DNA from: Thiobacillus sp. UBA2597 | Lineage (GTDB): Bacteria; Pseudomonadota; Gammaproteobacteria; Burkholderiales; Thiobacillaceae | Direction of reading: 5' to 3' | Assembly: GCA_002339725.1 (NCBI GenBank) | Contig: DDKN01000026.1 | Span: forward strand, 1-20,859 | DNA: 20,859 bases | Shown here: positions 1-8,514 of the stretch, one piece after another | How the letters are laid out: every line of letters starts with the position of its first letter | How positions within the stretch are numbered: the first letter of the stretch is position 1 | Made by a program: the position numbers and the translations under genes | The notes under the pieces: model-generated | Database searches by the model: none | Told to the model about the DNA's origin: nothing | Seen by the model: the letters and a program-made list of their open reading frames with translations, nothing else

Positions 1-485
1 TCGATCTGCTTCTCGCCCGGGCCGCCGCGCACGCCGATGCCGCCGCGCTGGCGCTCGAGGTGGGTCCAGCCGCGCACCAGGCGGGTGGCCGCGTGCTTGA
101 GCTGGGCCAGTTCGACCTGGAGCTTGCCCGCGCCGGAACGGGCGCGCTGGGCGAAGATGTCCAGGATCAGGGCGGTGCGGTCGAGCACCCGGCATTGCAG
201 GGCGCGCTCCAGGTTGCGTTCCTGGATCGGCGACAGCTCGTGGTTGAAGATGACCAGGCCGGCCCCCGTCTCGCGCAGGGCGGCCGCGATCTCCTCGACC
301 TTGCCGGAGCCCGCGAACAGGGCGGCATCGGGCTTGCTGCGCCGGCCCTCGACGATGGCGGCCACCTCATAGCCGGCACTTTGGCTGAGCAGGACCAGTT
401 CGTTCAGACTGTCTTGGTAATCGGGACTACCGAAATCGAGGCTGACCAGGACGACCGTCCCGCCCGCCTCCGGGCGATCGAACAT
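1..485 (-). CDS. hflX: GTPase HflX, N-terminal part (cut by window edge)
   Basis: HflX is a GTPase that binds the 50S subunit and splits or rescues stalled ribosomes. Only the first 161 or so codons are inside the window; the G domain lies beyond position 1. Reading from the ATG at 485-483, the protein starts MFDRPEAGGTVVLVSLDF. It shows the HflX N-terminal domain: the AGYEV stretch, the GSGKVEEIA segment, the FNHELSPIQERNLE segment typical of this family, then the coiled-coil linker and the conserved GGIGVRGGPGEKQI just before the G domain. It begins 10 bases after the hfq stop, so the two are very likely co-transcribed, the usual hfq-hflX pairing. The ribosome binding site is weak, which fits coupling to hfq. 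The identity is secure from family motifs; the C-terminal part cannot be judged. Confidence 0.95.
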   Translation of the reverse strand, partial: MFDRPEAGGTVVLVSLDFGSPDYQDSLNELVLLSQSAGYEVAAIVEGRRSKPDAALFAGSGKVEEIAAALRETGAGLVIFNHELSPIQERNLERALQCRVLDRTALILDIFAQRARSGAGKLQVELAQLKHAATRLVRGWTHLERQRGGIGVRGGPGEKQI

Positions 486-495
486 CGAAGGGTGG

Positions 496-726
496 TCAGG
501 CGCTGCTGTCCTGGTTGAGCACGACCGGGCGGGCCGGCACGATGGTGGAAATGGCGTGCTTGTAGATCATCTGGGTCACCGCATTCTTGAGCAGGACCAC
601 GTACTGGTCGTAGCTCTCGATCTGGCCTTGCAGCTTGATGCCGTTGACCAGGTAGATGGACACTTGCACCTCTTCCTTGCGCAGGGCGTTCAGGAACGGG
701 TCTTGCAGCAGCATCCCTTTGCTCAT
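496..726 (-). CDS. hfq: RNA chaperone Hfq
   Basis: Hfq is the hexameric Sm-like RNA chaperone that pairs small RNAs with mRNAs. The 76-residue product has the complete Sm fold: QDPFLNALRKEE in the N-terminal helix, LVNGIKLQGQIES (Sm1) and the YKHAISTIVP signature (Sm2, about residues 55-64). Proximal-site residues Q8, D9 and K56-H57 are present; the position of Phe42 in E. coli is Tyr here. The lateral rim reads R16-K17-E18-E19, less basic than E. coli RRER. The C-terminal tail is very short (about 10 residues after the Sm core), as in many betaproteobacteria. It lies directly upstream of hflX and has its own promoter-like sequence upstream, so it can probably be expressed independently of the genes before it. 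Confidence 0.98.
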   Translation of the reverse strand: MSKGMLLQDPFLNALRKEEVQVSIYLVNGIKLQGQIESYDQYVVLLKNAVTQMIYKHAISTIVPARPVVLNQDSSA

Positions 727-769
727 TGTCGTTGCCTCGATTCAAGCGGTGTTGTCGTTTGTGCCGGAA

Positions 770-775
770 ATTCTA
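770..775 (-). promoter_or_regulatory. Putative -10 element for hfq
   Basis: In the 91-base gap upstream of hfq, the minus strand reads TAGAAT within GCTAGAATTT, about 44 bases before the hfq ATG. No good -35 hexamer is seen at 16-18 bases. The same ten-base core is found upstream of the small lipoprotein gene near 18080, which supports a shared sigma-70 type promoter. The assignment is by motif only. Confidence 0.4.
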
Positions 776-817
776 GCGCATTTACAAAGACCTAGGATAG
801 GCATAAATCAACCAGGT

Positions 818-2656
818 TCATTCCTGGGCCAGTTCCGGCCGGCCGAAGTACCAGCCCTGGGCCCAATCCACGCCCATCTCCCGCAGCAGACGGGCGGTTT
901 GCGCGTCCTCCACCCATTCGGCCACGGTGATGATGCCCTGATCGCGGCAGAAGCGCGCCAGGCTTTCGATGATGGCGGCGATCTTTCGCTCGCGCTGCAT
1001 ATTGGCCACCATCCAGCCTTCGATCTTGAGAAAGCTGATCGGCAGCCGGGCCAGATACAGGAAGGAGGAATAACCGCTGCCGAAATCATCCAGGGCCAGG
1101 CGAAAACCGAAGTCGAGCAGGGGTTGCAGATCCGCCTCCAGGCTGTCGAGATTGCTCAGGAACTGGCGCTCAGTGATCTCGAACACCACGGGCTTGACCG
1201 GCCCCATGTTGATGCCGCAGGTCTCGCAGAAACGCTGGGCGTTGGTCAGCACCTCCGTGACCAGGTCCTTGCGCGCGAGGAACTGGGGCGAGAGATTGAC
1301 GAAGTGGGCGTAATCCGGCTGCAGCCGCCCCGCCGTCAGCAGCGTGCTGCAGCGCGCCAGGGCCTGCTGGGTGATTTGCCGGTCGATCTCCACCATCAGG
1401 CCCAGGCCCTCGGCGGTGTCGATGAACTGCCCGGCCGCCAAGACGCTGCCGTCCGGCGTCACCAGCCGTGCCAGCGACTCGTCCGCCACCACCGCCCCGG
1501 TCGCCAGGTCGACGATGGGCTGGGTCGCCAACCGGATGCGTCCTTCGCGCACCGCGCTTTTCACCGCCTGGGTCATCCACAGGATGCCACCGGGCCGGCT
1601 GCGCCCTTCCACCCGATCGCGCCCATGCTGCTTGGCCTGATACAGGCAGGCATCGGCCTCGGCCAGGGCGACCTGGATATCGGCGTCCTCCCGCCCCGGA
1701 TAGCCGATACCGGCGCTCGCGGTCACCCCGATCGCGCCGACCTTGGTCTTGATTGGGCTGCTGCGCACCTTCTGCAGAATGCGCTCGACGATGTATATCG
1801 CCTCTTTCAGATCGGCCTTGCGCAACATGAGCAGGAATTCCTCGCCGCCCCAGCGTGCCACCCAGTCCTCGCTGCGGCTTTCCTCGTCGAGCAGGCGGGC
1901 CAAGCCCTTGAGCACCTGATCGCCGACCGCGTGGCCATAACGGTCGTTGATCGATTTGAACCGGTCGACATCGATCAGGGCGAGGGCGAAACCCTCGTCG
2001 TGGCGCTTGGCCCGGGCGAATTCCTCGGCCAGCCGGCGCTCGGCCGCACGCCGGTTGAGCAGGCCGGTCAGTGGGTCGGTCAGCGCCAGGCGCTCGAGCA
2101 GCTCCTGCTGCTGACGCTGCTGCAGGTGGCTGCCGAGCCAGGCGGCGAGCAGTTCCAAAAAGGCGAGATCGGCCTCGCCCAGGGGGGCGGCCAGGGGTTG
2201 CCGGCTGAACAAGGCCAGAACGTGGCGCACCCCGCCCCCCTCCCAGACCGGCAAGCCGATATAGCTGCGGATCTTGCGCTCGCTCACCAGCACGCTGTCA
2301 GCGAGCTGCGGCTCGCGGGCAAGGTCCTCGATCACGATCGGCGCTTTGCTCTGCTGCACGCGCTGGCAGACGGTGTCGGTGACCGGCACCGTGGCGCCGA
2401 CCTCGATGAGCCCGATCTCGCCGTAGACATAGCGGGCGGTATAGACCTCGGTGAAGTCGCCCAGCACGGCCACTTCCATGTGCAGGGTCTGGGCGGCCAG
2501 GGCGAGCAGGGCATCGATCGGATCGACCGTGTCGTCGCGCCGGGTCACCAGGCGGCGCAGGGCGTTCAGCCGTTCGATGTGGCGGTTCGCCTCGGTCAGG
2601 GCCTGCTGGTACGCGGCGAGGCTGGCTTGGGATTCAGACTCGGGTTGCTGCGACAT
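818..2656 (-). CDS. GAF-GGDEF-EAL cyclic-di-GMP turnover protein
   Basis: This is a predicted dual-domain c-di-GMP protein of about 612 residues from the ATG at 2656; a GTG at 2689 would add 11 residues and an ATG at 2662 would add 2. An N-terminal GAF-type sensor domain covers about residues 45-180, without membrane segments, so it is probably cytoplasmic. A GGDEF domain follows with an intact active-site GGEEF (270-274) and an inhibitory I-site RSED (261-264) exactly five residues before it, so it is probably an active, feedback-inhibited diguanylate cyclase. The C-terminal EAL domain has ESL in place of EAL (393-395) and EWVE in place of EGVE, but keeps the Asn of VNLS (454), Glu of FEITE, the DDFGSG pair (523-524), Lys of FLKIE (544) and the Gln of QGWYFGRP. 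It sits between galT-like and hfq on the same strand. Which activity dominates cannot be read from sequence. Confidence 0.93.
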   Translation of the reverse strand: MSQQPESESQASLAAYQQALTEANRHIERLNALRRLVTRRDDTVDPIDALLALAAQTLHMEVAVLGDFTEVYTARYVYGEIGLIEVGATVPVTDTVCQRVQQSKAPIVIEDLAREPQLADSVLVSERKIRSYIGLPVWEGGGVRHVLALFSRQPLAAPLGEADLAFLELLAAWLGSHLQQRQQQELLERLALTDPLTGLLNRRAAERRLAEEFARAKRHDEGFALALIDVDRFKSINDRYGHAVGDQVLKGLARLLDEESRSEDWVARWGGEEFLLMLRKADLKEAIYIVERILQKVRSSPIKTKVGAIGVTASAGIGYPGREDADIQVALAEADACLYQAKQHGRDRVEGRSRPGGILWMTQAVKSAVREGRIRLATQPIVDLATGAVVADESLARLVTPDGSVLAAGQFIDTAEGLGLMVEIDRQITQQALARCSTLLTAGRLQPDYAHFVNLSPQFLARKDLVTEVLTNAQRFCETCGINMGPVKPVVFEITERQFLSNLDSLEADLQPLLDFGFRLALDDFGSGYSSFLYLARLPISFLKIEGWMVANMQRERKIAAIIESLARFCRDQGIITVAEWVEDAQTARLLREMGVDWAQGWYFGRPELAQE

Positions 2657-2750
2657 GGTCATTCTCGATTGGGCGATTGCAGCCCCCACGCAGCCGCCTG
2701 GAGCGGGCGCGCGCCGCGCCGCCGGCCCAGACGGCTACCAGGGGAGCACC

Positions 2751-3857
2751 TCATTCCGGCAGGGCGTGGCGCAGCCGCTCGGCGGCCGCCTCCGGGCTGA
2801 TGGTGTTGACGAACAAGCCGGAGCCCAGCTCGAAGCCGGTGGGGATCGAGGTGCGGGGGCAAATCTCCAGATGCCAGTGATAACTCGCTGCATGCTGTGC
2901 GCAATTCGCGTCGTGCGGCACCGAATGCAGGAAGTAGTTGTACTGGGCGCCGCCGATCACCGCATCGAGCCGGGCCATGGTGCGCCGCATCACCCGGGCG
3001 AAATCGGCCAACTGCTCATCGCTCACATTGAGGTAGTCGCTCTCGTGTTTGAGCGGCAGGATGTGCACCTCCCATTCGTAGCGGCTGGCGAAGGGTTTCA
3101 CCGCGATGAAGTGCTGGCCGCGCTCGATCACATACTGGCCGACGCTGATCTTGCGCCGGATCTGGCCCGAGACGCGGTCGTAGATGGTGGCCTCGAAGGT
3201 GAGCGCCTCGTCGAGCAGGGCGCAGAAGATGCAATAGTGATGCTTGCCGTAATGCACCGCGCTGTTGTGCACCTCGGCCGCCACGTTCTCCGGCACCACC
3301 GGCATGGCGATGATCTGGCTGTGGGTGTGGGGGATCGAAGCGCCGGCGGCGGGGCCGAAATTCTTGAACACCAGGACGTATTTCAGCCGCTTGTCCGAGG
3401 CATACAGGGCCCGCATGCGGTCACGGTAGGCGCCGAACACCAGGGCCAGGTGGTCCTCGCTCCATTCGTGGATGGCGGCGCCATGCTCCGGGTGGTCGAC
3501 GAACACCTCGTGCCGGCCGTAGCCGTCGATGGTTTGTTGCAGGCCGAAGGCGAAATTGGCGTCCTGCCGATCGTCGCCCAGCACCGGGTAGAGATTGGGC
3601 ACCAGGCGCAGCTGCCAGTCGGCGCTGCCCTCGGGCAGGCGCAAGAGCTCGGGCGGGGTTTTGTCCTCGTTGCCCCGGCAGAAGGGGCAGGTCTCGACAT
3701 GCTTGCGGGTGTCGCGCGGTGCCAGCTCCTCCGCCTTCTTCGGCCGCATGGAACGGGCGGTGGCCACCAGCACGCTCTCGGCCGGCACGATGGGGTTGAG
3801 GCGGATCTCGCGGATTTCCTGCGCGGCGGTCTGCGCCGTGGCTTCTGTCGGATTCAT
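2751..3857 (-). CDS. galT: Galactose-1-phosphate uridylyltransferase-family protein (HIT superfamily)
   Basis: This is a HIT-superfamily nucleotidyltransferase of the GalT / ADP-glucose phosphorylase group, which moves a nucleotidyl group through a His-linked intermediate. The catalytic motif is HTHSQ (about residues 177-181), the second His being the expected nucleophile. CPFC near residues 57-60 is the first zinc pair, CIFC near 209-212 a second one, and YHWHLEI near 326-332 closes the second HIT half. Two CxxC pairs resemble the two-zinc branch that includes the plant ADP-glucose phosphorylase, whereas E. coli GalT has one CxxC, so the true substrate may be ADP-glucose or a related sugar nucleotide. 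I chose the ATG at 3857 because AAGG lies just upstream; the ATG at 3893 (12 residues longer) lacks a ribosome binding site. No other galactose gene is nearby. Confidence 0.85.
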   Translation of the reverse strand: MNPTEATAQTAAQEIREIRLNPIVPAESVLVATARSMRPKKAEELAPRDTRKHVETCPFCRGNEDKTPPELLRLPEGSADWQLRLVPNLYPVLGDDRQDANFAFGLQQTIDGYGRHEVFVDHPEHGAAIHEWSEDHLALVFGAYRDRMRALYASDKRLKYVLVFKNFGPAAGASIPHTHSQIIAMPVVPENVAAEVHNSAVHYGKHHYCIFCALLDEALTFEATIYDRVSGQIRRKISVGQYVIERGQHFIAVKPFASRYEWEVHILPLKHESDYLNVSDEQLADFARVMRRTMARLDAVIGGAQYNYFLHSVPHDANCAQHAASYHWHLEICPRTSIPTGFELGSGLFVNTISPEAAAERLRHALPE

Positions 3858-3942
3858 GCCTTGCCTTTCACCAGGGATGTGCGCATTTTGCATCCACTAT
3901 CAAAAGATGGGCAAATCCGGTTAGCCAGCCCCAAAACGGGCC

Positions 3943-5343
3943 CTATTTGCTGAAGATCTTGCGCCGGCGGATGCGCTGGCGATGAGCGCGCTTGGCCTCG
4001 CGCTCGGTCAGGGGCTTGGGCTTCTTGCCCTCGTAGGGGTTCACATTGGCCTTGAACTCCACCCGCAGCGGCGTGCCCTGCAGCTTGAAGGCCGCGCGGA
4101 AGGTGTTTTCCAGATAGCGGCGATAGCTGTCCGCCATGTGTTCCAGGGCATTGCCGTGGATCACGATGACGGGCGGGTTGCTGCCGCCCTGGTGGGCATA
4201 GCGCGGCTTGGGCCGGAACAGGCCGGTCTTGGCCGGGGCGTGCTTGGCCACCGCCTCCTGCAACACCCGGGTCAGCTTGGGCGTGGGCAGCTTGGCCATG
4301 GCCGCGGCATAGGCCTCGTTCACCGATTTGAGCAGCTCGCCCACCCCGCTGCCGTGCAGGGCGGAGATGAAGTGGAACTTGGCGTAATCGAGAAAACCCA
4401 GCTTCAGGGCGATCTCGCGCTTGACCTGCTCGCGCCGGTAGCTGTCCACCGCATCCCACTTGTTCACCGCCACCACCAGGGCACGACCGGCCTCCTGGAT
4501 GAAGCCGGCGATATGGGCATCCTGATCGGCCACGTCCTGCTGGGCGTCGAGCACCAGCACAGCGACGTTGGCGTCCTCGATCGCCTGCAGGGTCTTGATC
4601 ACGGAGAACTTCTCGACCGCCTCGGTCACCCGCCCCTTGCGCCGCACCCCGGCGGTGTCGATCAGGGTGTACTTGCGGCCATTGCGCTCGAAATCGACGA
4701 AGATGGAATCGCGCGTGGTGCCGGGCTGATCGAAGGCGATCACCCGCTCCTCGCCGACCAGGGTGTTGACCAGGGTCGACTTGCCCACATTGGGCCGGCC
4801 GACGATGGCGATCTTGGGATGGTCCTCCTCCGCTTCCGCTTCCGGCTCGGCCGGGAAGGGGGCGAGGGCCAGCTCGACCAGTTCGCGCACGCCCTCGCCG
4901 TGGGCGCCGGAGATGGCCACCGGCTCGCCCAGGCCCAACTCGTGGAACTCGGCCACCACCGAGTCGCGCGCCATGCCCTCGACCTTGTTCACCGCCAGGA
5001 TGACCGGGCGGCCGGTGCGGCGCAGGCGCTCGGCGATCAGCTTGTCCTGCGGCGTCAGGCCGGTGCGGCCATCGACCAGGAAGATGATGACATCGCCCTC
5101 GTCCACCGCCTGCAGGGTCTGCTTGGCCATCTCGGCCAGGATGCCGGTGTCGGCCACCGGCTCGAAACCACCGGTATCGACCACCAGGAAGGGTTTGTCG
5201 CCGATCCGGCCGTGGCCGTAGTGGCGGTCGCGGGTCAGGCCCGGCAGGTCGTGCACCAGCGCAGCCCGGCTCTTGGTCAGCCGGTTGAACAGGGTGGACT
5301 TGCCGACATTGGGCCGGCCGACCAGGACGACGGTGGGTTTCAT
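3943..5343 (-). CDS. der: Ribosome biogenesis GTPase Der (EngA)
   Basis: Der is an essential tandem GTPase needed for 50S subunit maturation. The 466-residue protein has the full architecture. G domain 1 has GRPNVGKS at 9-16, DTGG at 57-60 and NKVE at 119-122. After an acidic linker (PEAEAEEDHP), G domain 2 has GRPNVGKS at 182-189, DTAG at 229-232 and NKWD at 294-297, and a KH-like C-terminal domain ends in a basic tail rich in Arg and Lys. The ATG at 5343 gives the standard start MKPTVVLVGRPNVGKS. No Shine-Dalgarno sequence is visible: the bases immediately before the ATG belong to the heptamer repeat described separately, so translation may depend on ribosomes arriving from bamB. galT-like follows after about 85 bases. 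Confidence 0.98.
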   Translation of the reverse strand: MKPTVVLVGRPNVGKSTLFNRLTKSRAALVHDLPGLTRDRHYGHGRIGDKPFLVVDTGGFEPVADTGILAEMAKQTLQAVDEGDVIIFLVDGRTGLTPQDKLIAERLRRTGRPVILAVNKVEGMARDSVVAEFHELGLGEPVAISGAHGEGVRELVELALAPFPAEPEAEAEEDHPKIAIVGRPNVGKSTLVNTLVGEERVIAFDQPGTTRDSIFVDFERNGRKYTLIDTAGVRRKGRVTEAVEKFSVIKTLQAIEDANVAVLVLDAQQDVADQDAHIAGFIQEAGRALVVAVNKWDAVDSYRREQVKREIALKLGFLDYAKFHFISALHGSGVGELLKSVNEAYAAAMAKLPTPKLTRVLQEAVAKHAPAKTGLFRPKPRYAHQGGSNPPVIVIHGNALEHMADSYRRYLENTFRAAFKLQGTPLRVEFKANVNPYEGKKPKPLTEREAKRAHRQRIRRRKIFSK

Positions 5344-5346
5344 GCG

Positions 5347-5432
5347 TCAGGGATCAGGTATCAGTTATCAGGGATCAGAGATGAATGTTTCGCGCCTTCA
5401 CTGATTCCTGATCCCTGATTCCTGGATTCTGA
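5347..5432. repeat. Heptamer-built inverted repeat between bamB and der
   Basis: Two 32-base arms, 5347-5378 and 5401-5432, face each other across a 22-base loop. On the plus strand the left arm is a run of seven-base units of the form GGATCAG, GTATCAG, TTATCAG, GGATCAG; the right arm is the reverse complement series CTGATTC, CTGATCC, CTGATTC. Aligning one arm with the complement of the other gives 24 matches in 32. The right arm encodes the last residues of BamB (IQESGIRNQ) and the left arm stops 3 bases before the der ATG. In the minus-strand transcript it would form a long imperfect hairpin. Confidence 0.85.
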
Positions 5433-6591
5433 ACGCGTACAGCCCGCCGTTGGCGGTCTGCACGATGAAGCCGCGGTCGAGCGCCAGCATGGGGCCACGG
5501 ATCGCGCTGCCGTCGGTCGCCACGCGACCCGCGAAGGCGCCGTCCTCGCGGTTGAGCAGGTGGACATAGCCCTGATAGTCGCCGACGGCGACCCAGCGCT
5601 CCAGGGGCAAGGGCGTCGAGGTGCGCCGGTCACGCAGCTTGTCCTGCTTCCAGAGATTGGCACCGCGCTCCTTGTCGAAGGCATAGACCGCGGCCCGGTC
5701 GTCGGTGACATAGAGCTGACGGGCATCCATCTCCACCCCGCTCAGGCTCGACAGGTCGCGCCCCCACAGGCTCTGGCCCTCGCGCAGGTCGAAGCAGCCA
5801 AGACGGCCCTGGAAGGCCGCGGCGCAGACCATGCGCGCATCGAGCGCCAGACTGCCGGTGATGTCGGCGATGCGCTCGAGCTCGGTGGCGCCGCGCGGCA
5901 GGGCGACGCTGACTTCCCACAAAGGGGCGCCGTTGGCCAGGGACAGGGCGGAGAGCTTGCCGCCCGGATGGCCGGCATAGAGCGCCCGCCGGTCCATGGC
6001 CAGGCTGCCCGCCTCGCGCAGGGTCAGCGCCGGCAGGCTGCGGCCTTGCGCCCAGCGCAGCTTGCCGTCGGCCGAGTCGAGCAGATAGATGGTGCCGTTG
6101 TTGGAACGCGCGCCGACCACACCGAAACCCACCACGGGTGCGGTCAGGATCTCGCCCGTCAGCGTGGTGCTCCAGGCCGGCTTCAGGTCTTTGCTGTGGA
6201 AGGCCAGCAACTCGCCCTTGAGGGTGCCCACCAGCACCAGGCCGTCGCCCACGCCAACCCCGGCCGAGATCGGCCGGCCGATCTCGATCCGGGCCAGTTC
6301 CCGCCCGGAGGCGAGATCGACCTTGACCAGACGGCCGTCCTTGCCCGCGGCATAGACCGCCTGGCCATCGCTGGCGGGAACAAAGCTGAAGGGTGCCCCG
6401 CTGCCGACGCTGACTTCCCAGGCGCGGCTGAGATTGACGCTCGGCTTGAACTCGACCAGCTCGGCCGGCTTCTGCTTGGGGGCGCTGCCGCCGAACCAGC
6501 CACCGACCCAGCCGCCCATCTTATCTACGGTGCCGCAGCCGGCGAGCAGACTGACGGCGATCACGGCGCTGATGAACGAATTGATGCGCAT
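5398..6591 (-). CDS. bamB: Outer membrane protein assembly factor BamB
   Basis: BamB is the beta-propeller lipoprotein of the BAM complex that inserts outer membrane proteins. The 397-residue product starts with a lipoprotein signal peptide ending in LLAGC, with Cys19 as the lipidated residue. The mature part is made of PQQ-type propeller blades, visible as repeated segments such as VDLASGRELARIEIG, LLDSADGKLRWAQG, LSLANGAPLWEVSV and FDKERGANLWKQDKL. The protein should be anchored to the inner face of the outer membrane. The last ten or so residues (RIQESGIRNQ) come from the intergenic heptamer repeat, so the natural C-terminus has probably been replaced or extended. It starts one base after the stop of the YfgM-like gene, indicating tight translational coupling. 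Confidence 0.96.
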   Translation of the reverse strand: MRINSFISAVIAVSLLAGCGTVDKMGGWVGGWFGGSAPKQKPAELVEFKPSVNLSRAWEVSVGSGAPFSFVPASDGQAVYAAGKDGRLVKVDLASGRELARIEIGRPISAGVGVGDGLVLVGTLKGELLAFHSKDLKPAWSTTLTGEILTAPVVGFGVVGARSNNGTIYLLDSADGKLRWAQGRSLPALTLREAGSLAMDRRALYAGHPGGKLSALSLANGAPLWEVSVALPRGATELERIADITGSLALDARMVCAAAFQGRLGCFDLREGQSLWGRDLSSLSGVEMDARQLYVTDDRAAVYAFDKERGANLWKQDKLRDRRTSTPLPLERWVAVGDYQGYVHLLNREDGAFAGRVATDGSAIRGPMLALDRGFIVQTANGGLYAFRIQESGIRNQ

Positions 6592-6592
6592 C

Positions 6593-7222
6593 TCAGCCTC
6601 CCAGCCCTTCCAGTTTGATCTCGGCCAATTGCTTCAACTGGCTCTTTTCGTTCAGCTTCTCGACCGCCAGCTGATAGGCGGCCTTGGCCTCGGCCGGCTT
6701 GCCCTGGGCCACGAGGACGTCGCCCTTGAGCAGGGCATAGAGGCCGGCATAGGCGGCATCATGCGGGTGATTAAGCTGGGCCAGGGCGCCGTCATAGTCC
6801 TTTTCGTCGAGCAGAACCGCGGCCAGGCGCAGGCGGGCGAGTTGCTCCAGTTGCGCGTCCCGGGCATGGTCCAGGGCGAACTGGAATTGCGCCCTGGCAC
6901 TCTTGAGGTCGCCGGCCTCATAGTTGATGCGGCCCACCAGCCAGGCCGCCGGCGCGCTGTAGGCCGTGCGGGGATAGTGCTCCATGATCTGGCCGGTGAT
7001 CTCCTTGATCGCCTTGATATCGTTTGCCGCCGTGGCCTGCATGGCCTGCTCGAACAGGCGCGACGCCTCGCCGGCCTGCTTGGCGCTCCAATACTGCCAG
7101 CCGCGCACACCGCCGACCACGAGCAGGAAGGCCACCAGCGCGGCGATCACCCATTTGCCGTTCTGGCGCCACCAGGCCTTGAATTCGTCCAGTTGCTCCT
7201 GTTCTTCGAGATCGAGTGCCAT
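6593..7222 (-). CDS. YfgM-like tetratricopeptide inner membrane protein
   Basis: This 209-residue protein matches the YfgM family, a partner of the SecYEG translocon and the periplasmic chaperone network. It has a cytoplasmic N-terminus (LEEQEQLDEFKAWWRQNGKW), a single membrane segment at about residues 24-40, and a periplasmic domain of TPR-like helical hairpins with Ala-rich repeats. Its place between hisS and bamB is the standard position of yfgM in proteobacteria. It starts with ATG 2 bases after the hisS stop and ends 1 base before the bamB ATG. The fold call is firm; the exact role is inferred from family and context. Confidence 0.9.
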   Translation of the reverse strand: MALDLEEQEQLDEFKAWWRQNGKWVIAALVAFLLVVGGVRGWQYWSAKQAGEASRLFEQAMQATAANDIKAIKEITGQIMEHYPRTAYSAPAAWLVGRINYEAGDLKSARAQFQFALDHARDAQLEQLARLRLAAVLLDEKDYDGALAQLNHPHDAAYAGLYALLKGDVLVAQGKPAEAKAAYQLAVEKLNEKSQLKQLAEIKLEGLGG

Positions 7223-7224
7223 GC

Positions 7225-8490
<1,266 letters not shown>

Positions 8491-8514
8491 GATCGGTAAA
8501 TCATTCCAAAGACC

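Noticed and set aside
656..2800. Long plus-strand open frame of 714 codons opposite the c-di-GMP gene
   Set aside because: It mirrors the real minus-strand GAF-GGDEF-EAL gene, has no recognisable domain, and is rich in His, Gln, Gly and Asp as expected of a high-GC antisense frame.
3982..5418. Plus-strand open frame of 478 codons opposite der
   Set aside because: Antisense shadow of der with no domain; the minus-strand frame has all GTPase motifs.
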